Source: Cryomorphaceae bacterium (GTDB lineage Bacteria > Bacteroidota > Bacteroidia > Flavobacteriales > Schleiferiaceae). From it: a stretch of DNA of 43,055 nucleotides. Below are positions 7,953 to 17,404 of the stretch, piece after piece. The stretch covers positions 1 through 43,055 of the forward strand of contig JAFIEY010000057.1 of NCBI GenBank assembly GCA_020832345.1, given 5' to 3'. Position 1 is the first letter of the stretch. Every line of letters starts with the position of its first letter. The position numbers and the translations under genes are program-made. The notes beneath the pieces are model-generated. The model worked only from the letters and a program-made list of their open reading frames with translations, searched no databases and had not been told where the DNA came from.

Positions 7953-10052
7953 ATGAACAAATTCGTCATTCCATCTATTTCACGTATCCCCCCCCAAAGT
8001 ATTTTAATATTCTTTACCACGTTGATGTTTGCTCATCATTTTTTTGCGTATGCGGGGCATTTTGGATTTGACGATATGCATTATGCTCGAATCTCGGAAC
8101 GTCTTTTAAGCGGTAAAATCGATTTTAACGATCATTTTTCGTATCGCTTATCCGTCATACTGCTGACGTCATTTTCATATTTTTGTTTTGGAATATCTGA
8201 TTTTGCTTCTTCAATACCGGCAATCCTCATATCAATTCTCATATTGCTGATCGTATATAGGGCTTTGCTTCCATTCGGAAAAAGCGCACTCACCTTTGGT
8301 TTGGCAATGACTACTCTTTCGTCGAGCTTTTTATATTTTACAGATAAATTGATGCCGGATATTTATGTCGCCCTGTCGATCATGGCCGCAATATTCGTGA
8401 TATATCAACTTCGATTTTCTAATCGCAAAAAGTCCCATATATTCCTAGCTGCCCTTTTTGCTTTTGCCCTACTATTTGGTTTTATGTCGAAAGAAACCAT
8501 TGTGCTTTCCGCACCACTTTTTGGCTTTTTCTTTATTCTCGATCTCATTAGGCGGCAGTTTTTATCATTTTGGGTCTGGGCTTTCTTTTTTGGCGCTCTT
8601 CTTCTGGGCGGATATTTTGCGGCTATCGGAATGATTACCGGAAATCCGCTTCATCGCTTTACCGCAATTGAAGGCAACAGCTACTTGAATGCTTGTAGCT
8701 ATGACCAACAACCTACCATTGTTTTAATTCGAAGAATTGCCATTGATTTTTTTAGCATGATCATTCATTATGGAATGGCGGTTTCCTTTGTGTTTTTAAT
8801 CGGACATGCCGTTATAACTAGGGCAAAAGGACTGTTTTCAATCGAAAACCGAATGTCTTTTTTCATTTCCAGCACATGGATTTTGACCCTTACAGCCAAT
8901 TTCATGTCCATATCGCTGACTTCCTATGTTCCGATGTGTATTGACCCCCGACACTATCTGTATTTAATCCCGGTAAGTGCAATCGCTGCAGGCATGGTGA
9001 TGAAAAAAGGAATTTTTGCCAAAAAGAAAAATGCCTTCGTTTTTGCTTTGTTGGCATTGCTTTGCGGAATTGCGTACTTTCTACAAACACGGGGTTGGAA
9101 TTTTATTTATTTTCCTTTGGCTCTGTTACTAAGCTTTGGCTGGTGGTTTAATTCATCCGTTCAAAAAAAGCGATTTTTCTTGCTTATTTTCATTTTCATT
9201 TTGGGGGCCAGCCACTATAAGGATGTGCGTTACGCCCACGACATTAAGTTTCGCAAACAAGGTATTTGGCTGAAAGACGAAGTCCTTTCTATCAACAAGG
9301 GAATAGTTGTTACCGACAGAGCTCAAGCACATTTTGCTGAATATTACGGCGGATTTAATACTGATGATTCTTTGAAGTTTATTCGCTTTGAGTTTTTTTC
9401 CGATGATAATATTGATATGGAAACCGATGTTTATGTGTTAATAAATCCACATACGCAATACCTTTCCAAATTACACCCCATGGATGTTCCTTTTTATGTT
9501 CGTTTTATGTCGGATGAAAATAAATTGATTGCGTACGATGAACGACTGGGGATGAAATTGTATCGAATGCGTGATTTTTCCGGACCTGATGAGCGCGGCA
9601 AAAGTCTTTTTCATTCAACCAATTCTCTTACAGTGGCGAATGATTTCTGGAATAATCCACCTGGGCAAAACATTGAATCAATTGACGGATATGATTGTTT
9701 AAAAACCGGAATGTATTCGTCAAGTTTTAATTTTCCACTCGATTCAATTCTACCATTGGGTTCGGATGCATTGTATATAACTACTGAAATGCAGTGTTAT
9801 TTTTCAGTTGATGTGGATGCTAAATTGGTGATTTTGGTGGAGGATTCTACGGGCATTTATTTATGGAACGACCTTCCTGTAAATCAAAATATTGAATCTA
9901 TCGGACATTGGTGGCCCACACACATGAATACAATTATTTCCGGGGAAACTATTCGCCCCAATTCTACCCTGAAGGTGTTTTTATACAATTTCTCACGAGG
10001 AGATGTGTATTTTAAAGATTTTAGCGTTGAGATTTTCCATTTGCCCAATTGA
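7953..10052 (+). CDS. GT39/ArnT-like polytopic glycosyltransferase with C-terminal soluble domain
   Basis: The 699-residue membrane protein has about ten or more hydrophobic segments in residues 15-420. The first periplasmic loop carries GFDDMHYARISERL with Asp40/Asp41, the position of the acidic catalytic pair in GT39/ArnT/PMT-type enzymes that use polyprenyl-phosphate sugars. Residues after about 425 are hydrophilic and contain a beta-rich region ending in YFKDFSVEIFHLP, resembling a jelly-roll, possibly carbohydrate-binding, domain. I chose ATG 7953 over the TTG at 7923. It converges on sufS with only 6 bp between stops. Acceptor (lipid, glycan or protein) is unknown. Confidence 0.8.
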   Translation: MNKFVIPSISRIPPQSILIFFTTLMFAHHFFAYAGHFGFDDMHYARISERLLSGKIDFNDHFSYRLSVILLTSFSYFCFGISDFASSIPAILISILILLIVYRALLPFGKSALTFGLAMTTLSSSFLYFTDKLMPDIYVALSIMAAIFVIYQLRFSNRKKSHIFLAALFAFALLFGFMSKETIVLSAPLFGFFFILDLIRRQFLSFWVWAFFFGALLLGGYFAAIGMITGNPLHRFTAIEGNSYLNACSYDQQPTIVLIRRIAIDFFSMIIHYGMAVSFVFLIGHAVITRAKGLFSIENRMSFFISSTWILTLTANFMSISLTSYVPMCIDPRHYLYLIPVSAIAAGMVMKKGIFAKKKNAFVFALLALLCGIAYFLQTRGWNFIYFPLALLLSFGWWFNSSVQKKRFFLLIFIFILGASHYKDVRYAHDIKFRKQGIWLKDEVLSINKGIVVTDRAQAHFAEYYGGFNTDDSLKFIRFEFFSDDNIDMETDVYVLINPHTQYLSKLHPMDVPFYVRFMSDENKLIAYDERLGMKLYRMRDFSGPDERGKSLFHSTNSLTVANDFWNNPPGQNIESIDGYDCLKTGMYSSSFNFPLDSILPLGSDALYITTEMQCYFSVDVDAKLVILVEDSTGIYLWNDLPVNQNIESIGHWWPTHMNTIISGETIRPNSTLKVFLYNFSRGDVYFKDFSVEIFHLPN

Positions 10053-10058
10053 TATTTC

Positions 10059-11270
10059 CTATCGCAACATTTGCACCGACTTTTTGATAGCCGCCATCAT
10101 GGCATCTACGTCTTCTCGGGTATTGTAAAAGGCAAAAGAAGCACGGACTGTACCGGGGATACCGAAAAAATCCATAATGGGTTGGGCGCAGTGATGTCCC
10201 GTGCGGACGGCAATCCCAAACTTATCCATCAGTGTTCCCAAATCATAAGGATGAATATCGTCGATGAGGAAGGAAATCACGCCGGCTTTCTTTTCAGCGG
10301 TTCCGAAAAATCGCATTCCTTCGATGGTTTTCAATTGCGAAGTTGCGTATTCAAGTAAATCATCTTCTATCGCGGCGAGGTTTACCATCCCGTGATGCAT
10401 CAAGTAATCAATAGCCGCGCCCATTCCTACCATCCCGGCCATATTGGGCGTGCCTGCTTCAAACTTAAACGGAATATCCGCATAGGTGGTTTTTTGGAAT
10501 GTCACGGTTTTTATCATTTCACCCCCACCCTGGTAAGGCGGTAATTTTTCCAACCACGCTCGCTTGCCATATAGCACACCAATACCTGTGGGTGCGCAAA
10601 TCTTATGTCCCGAAAAACAGTAAAAATCTGCGTCCAAATGCTGCACATCCACCGGAATATGTGGCGCCGACTGCGCACCATCTATCAAAACGGCAGCGTC
10701 AAATTTTCTCGCCATGGCAACAATCTCCTCTACCGGGTTGATGGTTCCCAAGGCATTTGAAATATGTCCAACCGCCACCACCATAGTGTTTTGATCTATT
10801 TTCTCTCGGGCTTCATCCAAAATCCACACGCCTTTTTTGTCCATGGGAATAACGCGCAGTTCTGCACCGGTTCGCTCGCAAAGCATTTGCCAGGGCACAA
10901 TATTGGCGTGGTGCTCGGAAGCCGAAATGACAATGTTGTGCAGATGATTGACAAACCCGGACATTGAAGACGCCACCGTATTAATACCGTCGGTGGTGCC
11001 TTTGGTGAAAATAATTTCCTCCCGCTCCCCGGCATTGATAAACGCACGGGTTTTATCGCGGGCGGACTCAACGGCATCCGTAGCCAATTGGCTCAACAGG
11101 TGATTCCCACGGTGAACATTGGCATTTATCTCACTGTAATAATTCGAAACCGCATCAATTACCACTTGCGGCTTTTGCGTACTGGCCGCATTGTCGAGAT
11201 AAATCAAGGGCTTTCCGTGAATTGTTCTGTGCAATATGGGAAAATCGCGGCGTATTTGCGCTGCTTTCAT
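10059..11270 (-). CDS. sufS: Cysteine desulfurase SufS
   Basis: The 403-residue PLP enzyme removes sulfur from L-cysteine as a persulfide for Fe-S cluster assembly. Visible landmarks are YLDNAASTQKP (24-34), EHHANIVPW (119-127), VLIDGAQSAPH (194-204), the PLP lysine Lys223 in CFSGHK and the catalytic Cys361 in RTGHHCAQP, the SufS-type active-site loop. Length matches the family. No other suf genes flank it here: it converges on the GT39-like gene and has psd upstream 82 bp away. The rest of the Suf machinery must be outside this window, or this is a stand-alone copy. Confidence 0.95.
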   Translation of the reverse strand: MKAAQIRRDFPILHRTIHGKPLIYLDNAASTQKPQVVIDAVSNYYSEINANVHRGNHLLSQLATDAVESARDKTRAFINAGEREEIIFTKGTTDGINTVASSMSGFVNHLHNIVISASEHHANIVPWQMLCERTGAELRVIPMDKKGVWILDEAREKIDQNTMVVAVGHISNALGTINPVEEIVAMARKFDAAVLIDGAQSAPHIPVDVQHLDADFYCFSGHKICAPTGIGVLYGKRAWLEKLPPYQGGGEMIKTVTFQKTTYADIPFKFEAGTPNMAGMVGMGAAIDYLMHHGMVNLAAIEDDLLEYATSQLKTIEGMRFFGTAEKKAGVISFLIDDIHPYDLGTLMDKFGIAVRTGHHCAQPIMDFFGIPGTVRASFAFYNTREDVDAMMAAIKKSVQMLR

Positions 11271-11352
11271 AATTGTTTGCTTTCAAAAATAACAAGGTTT
11301 GAAACGAGATGTTCCCGTATAAACCATCCGTCTTTTTAGTTTAACTAAATGA

Positions 11353-12012
11353 CTACACCCTACGGCATATAATGGTTTCTCCACCCTTCACCACATCACC
11401 AATTTTCACATCTACAGGGGTATCCGGGGGCAAAAAAATATCCAGACGCGATCCAAATTTGATAAATCCACTATCGGCGCCCTGCATTACCTGCATGCCT
11501 TCTTTGGGGTACATCACAATTCTCCGAGCAACTGCCCCCGCAATTTGCCGGTAGAGTACCTTGCCCCAGGTTTCGTTTTCCACCACCACGGTCGTCCGTT
11601 CGTTTAGCGTACTCGCCTTCGGATGCCAGGCCACGAGGTATTTTCCAGGGTGATATTTGGCAAAATCAATAGTACCCCCAATAGGATAACGATTCACGTG
11701 TACATTGAGGGGAGACATAAAGATGGAAACCTGCAATCTGGCACCTTTAAAGTATTCATCCTCTTGTGTGTTTTCGATGACCACCACTTTTCCATCCGCA
11801 GGTGCAATAACCACATCGGGATCCGGTTGGATATTGCGTTTGGGGTTTCTGAAAAATTGTAAAACCAAAACATAAATGACAATAGAGATAATCATCAGGG
11901 AGAAGGTGAGCCAGTGTCTGCCCAAAAACTGGTAAACTAAAATATTGATGATGACCAGGGAAAAGAAGGTTGTGGCGAGAATGCGTTTTCCTTCAGGATG
12001 AATACGGATCAT
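11353..12012 (-). CDS. psd: Phosphatidylserine decarboxylase, short pyruvoyl form
   Basis: The 219-residue membrane-associated proenzyme decarboxylates phosphatidylserine to phosphatidylethanolamine. Two hydrophobic segments occupy about 13-54. The core includes VIAPADGKVVVIE, IFMSPLNVHVNRYP and the C-terminal self-cleavage site KFGSRLD (Gly187-Ser188), where the pyruvoyl group forms in short Psd proteins. It is the last gene of the rsfS-ftsH-LUD-cdsA-psd series, next to cdsA, which supplies CDP-diacylglycerol upstream in the same pathway. The 235-bp gap to cdsA is mostly filled by a MITE-like repeat. Confidence 0.93.
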   Translation of the reverse strand: MIRIHPEGKRILATTFFSLVIINILVYQFLGRHWLTFSLMIISIVIYVLVLQFFRNPKRNIQPDPDVVIAPADGKVVVIENTQEDEYFKGARLQVSIFMSPLNVHVNRYPIGGTIDFAKYHPGKYLVAWHPKASTLNERTTVVVENETWGKVLYRQIAGAVARRIVMYPKEGMQVMQGADSGFIKFGSRLDIFLPPDTPVDVKIGDVVKGGETIICRRV

Positions 12013-12055
12013 GATAACGAATGATTAAGGGTAAATAATTTAGTCGCTTAAGTCT

Positions 12056-12193
12056 TGAGTCTGCTCCAAAAAGTCCCTTTCTGCCAAAATCTTCCTTGTC
12101 GATAGATTTTTGAATCCTCACTAACGACTAGTTAGCTACGGCTCAAAAATCCCCTCGATTTTGATTGAAATCATCCTTTTTGTAGTGGACTCA
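12056..12193 (+). mobile_element. MITE-like repeat, copy 2 (full length, 138 bp)
   Basis: The element runs from TGAGTCTGCTCC to GTAGTGGACTCA, with terminal inverted repeats of about 18 bp. It is flanked on both sides by GTCT (12052-12055 and 12194-12197), a likely 4-bp target-site duplication. Internally GATTTTTGA..CTAAC and GTTAGC..TCAAAAATC pair, so the whole element folds as a long hairpin. It lies between cdsA and psd. Confidence 0.85.
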
Positions 12194-12247
12194 GTCTTGG
12201 AAATATCCGATTAATAAAAAATCGCGATAACATCCAACAAAAAAAAC

Positions 12248-13027
12248 TCACTGCAAACCCGGGATTGCGATGTGTAAAAACAACGAAACCGGTAGGGCAA
12301 AGATAAAGCTATCTAACCTATCAAAAGCACCCCCATGTCCCGGAAGGATATTTCCGGAGTCTTTTACCCCGGCTTTTCTTTTCATTCGCGACTGAATCAG
12401 GTCGCCCATGGTGGCTGCTGTGCCAATAAAAATCGCCAAAAGCGAGGCCTTAAGCGGGGCATGATTTGCAAACAAAAATGGAAATAAAATCCATTGACCC
12501 AACACGGCGAGCAATATGCCGCCCAAAAATCCCTCCCAGGTTTTTTTTGGTGAAATGGCAGGTGCTAAAGGTGTTTTGCCAAAATTCTTTCCGGATAAAT
12601 AGGCGCCAGTGTCATTTAGCCAAATCACCGCAAAAACAAAAAGCACAAATTCAGCGGAAATAATAGCGTGTTGAATACCCACCGTGGCAATAACAAATGG
12701 TTGCAAAACATATAAAACCCGCAGCAATGCTTTCCGATGCTTTTTTGACGCCCTTCCCCATAAAGTTGCGGAAAGGAATGCAATGCCCAATCCATACAAA
12801 CCCAAATTGGGGAAAATGGCTGAAAACCAAATAGACAAAAATATAAGGAATAACCAAGGCGCTCCCTGTCGAACGGTGAAGCCTGATAAGCGAATGACTT
12901 CCCCAAAACAAAGGGCGCTGAAAAGGAAAAATAAAATGGGGGCAAAAGCCTCTCCAAATCGCAAAACAGCAATGATAATGGCAACGTAAATGCCGCCGAA
13001 GATTGCACGGGTAAACAATTCATTCAT
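12248..13027 (-). CDS. cdsA: Phosphatidate cytidylyltransferase CdsA
   Basis: The 259-residue polytopic membrane enzyme makes CDP-diacylglycerol from phosphatidic acid and CTP. The family signature is complete near the C-terminus: GDLIQSRMKRKAGVKDSG followed by PGHGGAFDRLDS (about 208-234). About seven hydrophobic segments precede and surround it, and KKTWEGFLGG is the other conserved block. Its start overlaps the stop of the LUD-domain gene by four bases (ATGA), which implies translational coupling. psd follows downstream, separated by the MITE-like element. Confidence 0.95.
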   Translation of the reverse strand: MNELFTRAIFGGIYVAIIIAVLRFGEAFAPILFFLFSALCFGEVIRLSGFTVRQGAPWLFLIFLSIWFSAIFPNLGLYGLGIAFLSATLWGRASKKHRKALLRVLYVLQPFVIATVGIQHAIISAEFVLFVFAVIWLNDTGAYLSGKNFGKTPLAPAISPKKTWEGFLGGILLAVLGQWILFPFLFANHAPLKASLLAIFIGTAATMGDLIQSRMKRKAGVKDSGNILPGHGGAFDRLDSFIFALPVSLFLHIAIPGLQ

Positions 13028-13641
13028 TCGGAACGATCTACGTATAGAAGATAAATCTCTTTGGCGGCGGCAACTGCGCCCGGGTCGTCAAGACCGCTTT
13101 TTTTGGGACCGTGTAGGGTGGTGATTTCAGAGGGAATTTCAGAACCTGCGTAACGGGCACGGATTCCGGCCAGCGCATCGTTTAAGCGATTTACCAGTTG
13201 ATCTGTATAAGCCAAAATAATAAAAACATCGGGGAGTTCACGCAGTTTTTTACCGCGGGTGTGCTTGGCGTTGACCATAATCCCGCCATTGTAAGCAACC
13301 AAGTATTCACATGAGGAACAGAAAACATCTGCGTTTTTACAGTCATCTACAAAGTTTCGAAATCCCGCTTTTGCAATGAGCGACTTTAAATTATCGTCCG
13401 GACTATAAACGGCTTTTAATCCGGTTTCCATGGCGATATTTTGCAAATTAGCGATGGCGTCTTCCACATTTTCGCAATACAAAAACTTACCCCCGGAACT
13501 GGTAAAATTTTCGGCAAATTCGAGTTCCGGGGAATTTTCTTTAGGCGACTTCGCTGTGTTTTTAGAGCTGGGTTTATCTTTAGACGAAGATGATGGGTCT
13601 TCGCTGCCGAGGTTAAACAACTTTTTAAAAATCCCTTTCAC
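13024..13641 (-). CDS. LUD-domain protein of the ftsH-cdsA cluster
   Basis: The 205-residue protein begins with a short basic segment and a low-complexity Ser/Lys/Pro linker (about 15-38), followed by a LUD (LutB/LutC-like) fold: LQNIAMETGLKAVYS, a central strand-helix region with CSSCEYLVAYNGGIMV, and the C-terminal TLHGPKKSGLDDPG..KEIYLLYVD. Two Cys in FCSSC are notable. The start is GTG. It lies 26 bp after ftsH and overlaps cdsA by four bases, an arrangement I recall as common in Bacteroidota. The biochemical role in this setting is not known; lactate utilisation is unlikely since no partners are present. Confidence 0.8.
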   Translation of the reverse strand: MKGIFKKLFNLGSEDPSSSSKDKPSSKNTAKSPKENSPELEFAENFTSSGGKFLYCENVEDAIANLQNIAMETGLKAVYSPDDNLKSLIAKAGFRNFVDDCKNADVFCSSCEYLVAYNGGIMVNAKHTRGKKLRELPDVFIILAYTDQLVNRLNDALAGIRARYAGSEIPSEITTLHGPKKSGLDDPGAVAAAKEIYLLYVDRSE

Positions 13642-13667
13642 TGGCAGATTATCGAAGGATGTGGTGG

Positions 13668-15782
13668 TTACTTATCGTCTTTTTCCGCAGATGGATTTTC
13701 TGTTTTCTCTTCGGTTTTTTCCGTCGTTTTCTCAACAACTTCGTCAACTACTGAGGTACTTTCATCAACCTCATCGTCAGTTTCCTTGTCGTAAGGACGC
13801 TTACCAAAAACAGTTTCCAAATCGGACTTAAAGATAACTTCTTTTTCGAGCAACATTTGAGCGAGTTGAGAAAGTTTTTCCTTGTGGGTTGTTAACAATT
13901 CTACCGCTCTTTGGTATTGCTTTTCAATGATTTCTCTAACCTCTTCATCAATAATCTGAGCCGTGCGCTCGCTGTAGGGTTTGCTAAAACCGTACTCGTT
14001 TTGCCCCGAACTATCGTAATAGGTTAGATTACCAATTTTTTCGTTGAGTCCATAAATGGTCACTATGGATTGTGCTTGTTTGGTCACCTTTTCTAAGTCA
14101 CTTAACGCGCCGGTAGAAACTTTATCAAAAATTACCCTTTCGGCAGCTCTACCTCCGAGGGCGGCACACATTTCGTCTAAGATTTGATCCGTGTTGGTGA
14201 TTTGGCGCTCTTCGGGTAAGTACCAAGCAGCACCCAGCGACCGACCTCTCGGCACAATGGTCACCTTAACCAATGGCGCGGCGTGTTCGAGCATCCAACT
14301 GACAGTTGCATGTCCGGCCTCGTGGAAGGCGATCACCTTTTTCTCTTCGGGTGTAATCAGCTTGCTTTTGCGCTCCAAGCCGGCCACTATACGATCTACC
14401 GCATCTAGGAAGTCCTGCTTATCAACAGCTTTTTTGTCTTTTCGAGCTGCGATAAGGGCCGCCTCGTTACACACGTTTGCTATATCCGCGCCACTAAAAC
14501 CAGGCGTTTGTTTGGCCAAAAACTTTACATCCATCCCTTCGGACAATTTGATTTTCTTCAGGTGGATATTGAAAATTGCCTCTCTTTCGTTGAGATCCGG
14601 GAGGTCGATGTAAATCAATCGGTCGAAGCGACCTGCACGAGTGAGTGCTTTATCGAGGATGTCCGGGCGGTTAGTCGCTGCCAGAATGATAACATGTTCA
14701 TTACTATCGAAACCATCCATTTCGGTGAGCAACTGGTTGAGCGTATTTTCCCGCTCGTCGTTTCCGCCGGAGAAATTTGATTTTCCCCTTGCCCTACCTA
14801 TGGCGTCAATTTCGTCGATAAAAATAATGGCCGGACTTTTCTCTTTGGCTTGTTTGAAAAGGTCGCGTACCCTAGAGGCACCAACGCCCACAAACATTTC
14901 CACAAAGTCACTACCACTCAAGGAGAAAAACGGCACTTGAGATTCTCCGGCGACAGCTTTCGCCAAAAGGGTTTTACCAGTTCCCGGAGGGCCTGCAAGT
15001 AGTGCTCCACGGGGAATTTTCCCACCCAGATTGGTGTATTTTTCCGGATTTTTCAGAAAGTTCACAACCTCTTCAACTTCCTCTTTTGCGCCTTCCATTC
15101 CGGCGACATCTTTAAAAGTGACCTTTACATTTTCATCTTTTTCAAAAAGTTTGGCGCGTGATTTTCCGATGTTGAAAATTTGGCCGCCACCACCGGGACC
15201 ACCTCCACCCATGCTCATTCGTCGCATGATGAATAACCACAAGGCCATAATGAGAAAAATGGGTAAAACCCATGCGAGAATATCACCCCAGTAATTGTGT
15301 TGTTCTTCGTATTCAACGGGCACATCATCGCGTTCAAGGGCGGTATTGCGTTCAAAGAAACGCTCAAATTCATCGCGAAATGCCTGATTGGGCATTTCAA
15401 ACGAATAGTGCGGCCCGGGATTTATACCTCCACCAAAGGATCGTTCAGCTACATCACTGTAGCGATCTTTATCCTTGAGAGCGTCCTTCTTAATGTAAAC
15501 CTGTATTACTTTTTCATTGACCACAACAATGCGATCTACATCGCGTTCTTCCAGCATTCCGGTAAAGTCGCGAAAGGAGGTCGTTTCCGTTCCTCCCTGC
15601 ATGCTGCCCATGATTTGTAACCCAATGAACAAAATAAATAGTGCCCCATATACCCAGTATAAATTAAACTTAGGTTTGGGGTTTTCACCACCCTTTTTGT
15701 CATTTTTCTTATTTCCGGAAAATTGCTTTTTCAATCTATCGATTTGCTCTTTTTCCCTGGATGTTTTTTCGTTTTTACTCAT
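13668..15782 (-). CDS. ftsH: ATP-dependent zinc metalloprotease FtsH
   Basis: The 704-residue membrane-anchored AAA protease degrades misfolded or regulatory membrane and cytoplasmic proteins as a hexamer. Two transmembrane segments (about 41-60 and 165-187) bracket a periplasmic domain. The AAA module has Walker A GPPGTGKT (264-271), Walker B IIFIDEID (319-326), and the second region of homology around [18 protein letters not shown]. The protease site is HEAGH (487-491). A long acidic/Thr/Glu-rich tail follows after about residue 655. rsfS lies 42 bp upstream and the LUD gene 26 bp downstream on the same strand. Confidence 0.97.
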   Translation of the reverse strand: MSKNEKTSREKEQIDRLKKQFSGNKKNDKKGGENPKPKFNLYWVYGALFILFIGLQIMGSMQGGTETTSFRDFTGMLEERDVDRIVVVNEKVIQVYIKKDALKDKDRYSDVAERSFGGGINPGPHYSFEMPNQAFRDEFERFFERNTALERDDVPVEYEEQHNYWGDILAWVLPIFLIMALWLFIMRRMSMGGGGPGGGGQIFNIGKSRAKLFEKDENVKVTFKDVAGMEGAKEEVEEVVNFLKNPEKYTNLGGKIPRGALLAGPPGTGKTLLAKAVAGESQVPFFSLSGSDFVEMFVGVGASRVRDLFKQAKEKSPAIIFIDEIDAIGRARGKSNFSGGNDERENTLNQLLTEMDGFDSNEHVIILAATNRPDILDKALTRAGRFDRLIYIDLPDLNEREAIFNIHLKKIKLSEGMDVKFLAKQTPGFSGADIANVCNEAALIAARKDKKAVDKQDFLDAVDRIVAGLERKSKLITPEEKKVIAFHEAGHATVSWMLEHAAPLVKVTIVPRGRSLGAAWYLPEERQITNTDQILDEMCAALGGRAAERVIFDKVSTGALSDLEKVTKQAQSIVTIYGLNEKIGNLTYYDSSGQNEYGFSKPYSERTAQIIDEEVREIIEKQYQRAVELLTTHKEKLSQLAQMLLEKEVIFKSDLETVFGKRPYDKETDDEVDESTSVVDEVVEKTTEKTEEKTENPSAEKDDK

Positions 15783-15824
15783 TGCTGATATCGTAATTCT
15801 TGGGGGACGTGTTTGGTGGGGCGT

Positions 15825-16190
15825 TTAGTATTTGGCTTCAATTTTTGCAACCTCGGCGTCTCCCCATAAGCCTTCAAGGTCATAAAATGTTCGCGTATCG
15901 CGTTGAAAAACATGCACCACAACTGCTACGTAATCCAACAACACCCATTCAGAGCGATCTTTGCCTTCGATATGCCATGGTTTGTCCTGCAACTTTTCGC
16001 GCACGCGTTTCTCCACTGCATCAGCAATGGCAGAAACATGGGTGTTTGATGTTCCTTCACAAATTAAAAAATAATCACAAACAGCAGTATCAATTTCGGT
16101 TAAATCTAAGCTGACAATCTCAAGACCTTTGGCATCCATGATGCCCTCGATACATTCTTGTAATAAAGGTGCGCTATTGAATTCTTTCAC
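15825..16190 (-). CDS. rsfS: Ribosomal silencing factor RsfS
   Basis: The 121-residue protein binds ribosomal protein uL14 and blocks joining of the ribosomal subunits under nutrient limitation. The DUF143/RsfS pattern is clear: AKGLEIVSLDLTEID, YFLICEGTSNTHVSAIAD, the PWHIEGKDRSEWVLLDY core and VVVHVF.RDTRTFYDLEGLW. The frame opens on GTG at 16190. It is the first gene of the minus-strand ftsH-cdsA-psd block and diverges from birA across 53 bp, which must hold both promoters. Confidence 0.95.
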   Translation of the reverse strand: MKEFNSAPLLQECIEGIMDAKGLEIVSLDLTEIDTAVCDYFLICEGTSNTHVSAIADAVEKRVREKLQDKPWHIEGKDRSEWVLLDYVAVVVHVFQRDTRTFYDLEGLWGDAEVAKIEAKY

Positions 16191-16243
16191 GTAGTTTTTT
16201 TGTTGTTTTTTTGTTGTTGCTAAAACGCTGTTTAAACTTTCAC

Positions 16244-17014
16244 ATGCATAAGTCCCCTAACATTCCAACACATCGGTTTTCCGAATGTGAAAGCACCAAT
16301 GCCGAGGCGCAAAAATACATCATGTCTAACAGTTGTGAAGACTTTAGAGTTTTCATTTCTTCGCATCAAAGTTTAGGCCGTGGTCAGGCGGATGCCATTT
16401 GGTACGACAAACCAAACACCAATGCGCTTTTTTCGGTCATATTGCCCGTTGACGCTATGCCATTAAGGCAGCTTCCTCATTTCAATATGTTTTTGAGCGC
16501 AACCCTTTGTAAAACGCTATCGAAATTATCCGGTCAAAAAATCGCAATTAAATGGCCAAATGACTTGATGTTCAACAAAAAAAAAATTGGCGGCATTCTT
16601 ATCGAAACCAGTATTTTGGGCGGATTTGTCAAACATCTTATCATGGGCATTGGCATCAATTTGAATTATGCCCCGGAAACCCTCCCACATACAGATGTCC
16701 TCAAACACAAAGATGGACACGTCATCGAAATTGACGAACTGATTTTTGACGTGGCGGGTCAATTGCAAAACGCCTTATCGCAATTCAAAAAGATTCCCAC
16801 CGAAAAGGTAGAAGCCGATTATCACAAAATATTGCTCGGCACCAGTGGATGGTGGTATTTCAAATTGCCAAATGCACAACCCGAAAAAGCCCGTATCATC
16901 CGTGTGGACGAAGCGGGCAGCTTGCATTTAAAATGGAAAGCTTCGGGAAAAGTTGAGCGATACCGAAATAAAGAAGTAGCTTGGTGCTACGAGGAAAATC
17001 TCGACCCCAACTGA
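16244..17014 (+). CDS. birA: Biotin-[acetyl-CoA-carboxylase] ligase
   Basis: The 256-residue enzyme attaches biotin to carboxyl-carrier proteins through biotinyl-AMP. It shows ESTNAEAQKY (16-25), the phosphate-binding loop SLGRGQADAIWY (43-54), KWPNDLMF (103-110) and KKIGGILIE (113-121). There is no N-terminal helix-turn-helix, so it is a mono-functional ligase rather than a repressor. The start at ATG 16244 fits better than the TTG at 16211. Its last 28 bp overlap the 3' end of the convergent SRPBCC gene. Confidence 0.93.
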   Translation: MHKSPNIPTHRFSECESTNAEAQKYIMSNSCEDFRVFISSHQSLGRGQADAIWYDKPNTNALFSVILPVDAMPLRQLPHFNMFLSATLCKTLSKLSGQKIAIKWPNDLMFNKKKIGGILIETSILGGFVKHLIMGIGINLNYAPETLPHTDVLKHKDGHVIEIDELIFDVAGQLQNALSQFKKIPTEKVEADYHKILLGTSGWWYFKLPNAQPEKARIIRVDEAGSLHLKWKASGKVERYRNKEVAWCYEENLDPN

Positions 17015-17388
17015 GCAACCAGTTTATTGATAAATTGCTGCAATGGCTTCTTTACCATCATTTGCATCATGGCGTTAAATTCGCCTGAAAAGCTAAACCG
17101 CGCTTCCGTGCCACTTCCCAATGGTTCGAGGTGCAGGGTAAGGTCAAAATTGAGCTTTGAACTGGCCGAGGTCAACACAATATTTCGGTTGGGTTCACTT
17201 TCCTTGGCAATCAAGCGGATGTGGGGAAGTCCCTTTAATCCGAAAACGAATGAGGTGCCGTCAGACTCGAAATGCTCAACCTCTTCCGGCATAATTTCTT
17301 TGTAATTATCAAATTTTCCGTTGAGAAAGGTAAAAATTTCTTCGGGTGATTGGGAACAACTTACGCGTTCACTTTCAAGTTCCATCAT
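16987..17388 (-). CDS. SRPBCC-fold small protein
   Basis: The 133-residue protein fits the START/SRPBCC helix-grip fold: an N-terminal strand and helix (SCSQSPEEIFTFL), a run of beta strands (FVFGLKGLPHIRLIAKE, IVLTSAS, FDLTLHLEPLGSGTEARFSF) and a long C-terminal helix (MMVKKPLQQFINKLVAQL). Such proteins bind hydrophobic ligands in a cavity; no ligand is predictable. Two adjacent ATGs (17388, 17385) are possible starts. It overlaps birA by 28 bp tail-to-tail. Upstream there is a MITE-like insertion and a pseudogene, so its promoter region was probably altered. Confidence 0.8.
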   Translation of the reverse strand: MMELESERVSCSQSPEEIFTFLNGKFDNYKEIMPEEVEHFESDGTSFVFGLKGLPHIRLIAKESEPNRNIVLTSASSKLNFDLTLHLEPLGSGTEARFSFSGEFNAMMQMMVKKPLQQFINKLVAQLGSRFSS

Positions 17389-17404
17389 ATTGGTAAAAAA
17401 TTAT

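Noticed and set aside
14191-14613. 140-codon plus-strand frame antisense to ftsH
   Set aside because: The ftsH frame has complete AAA and zinc motifs; this is its shadow.
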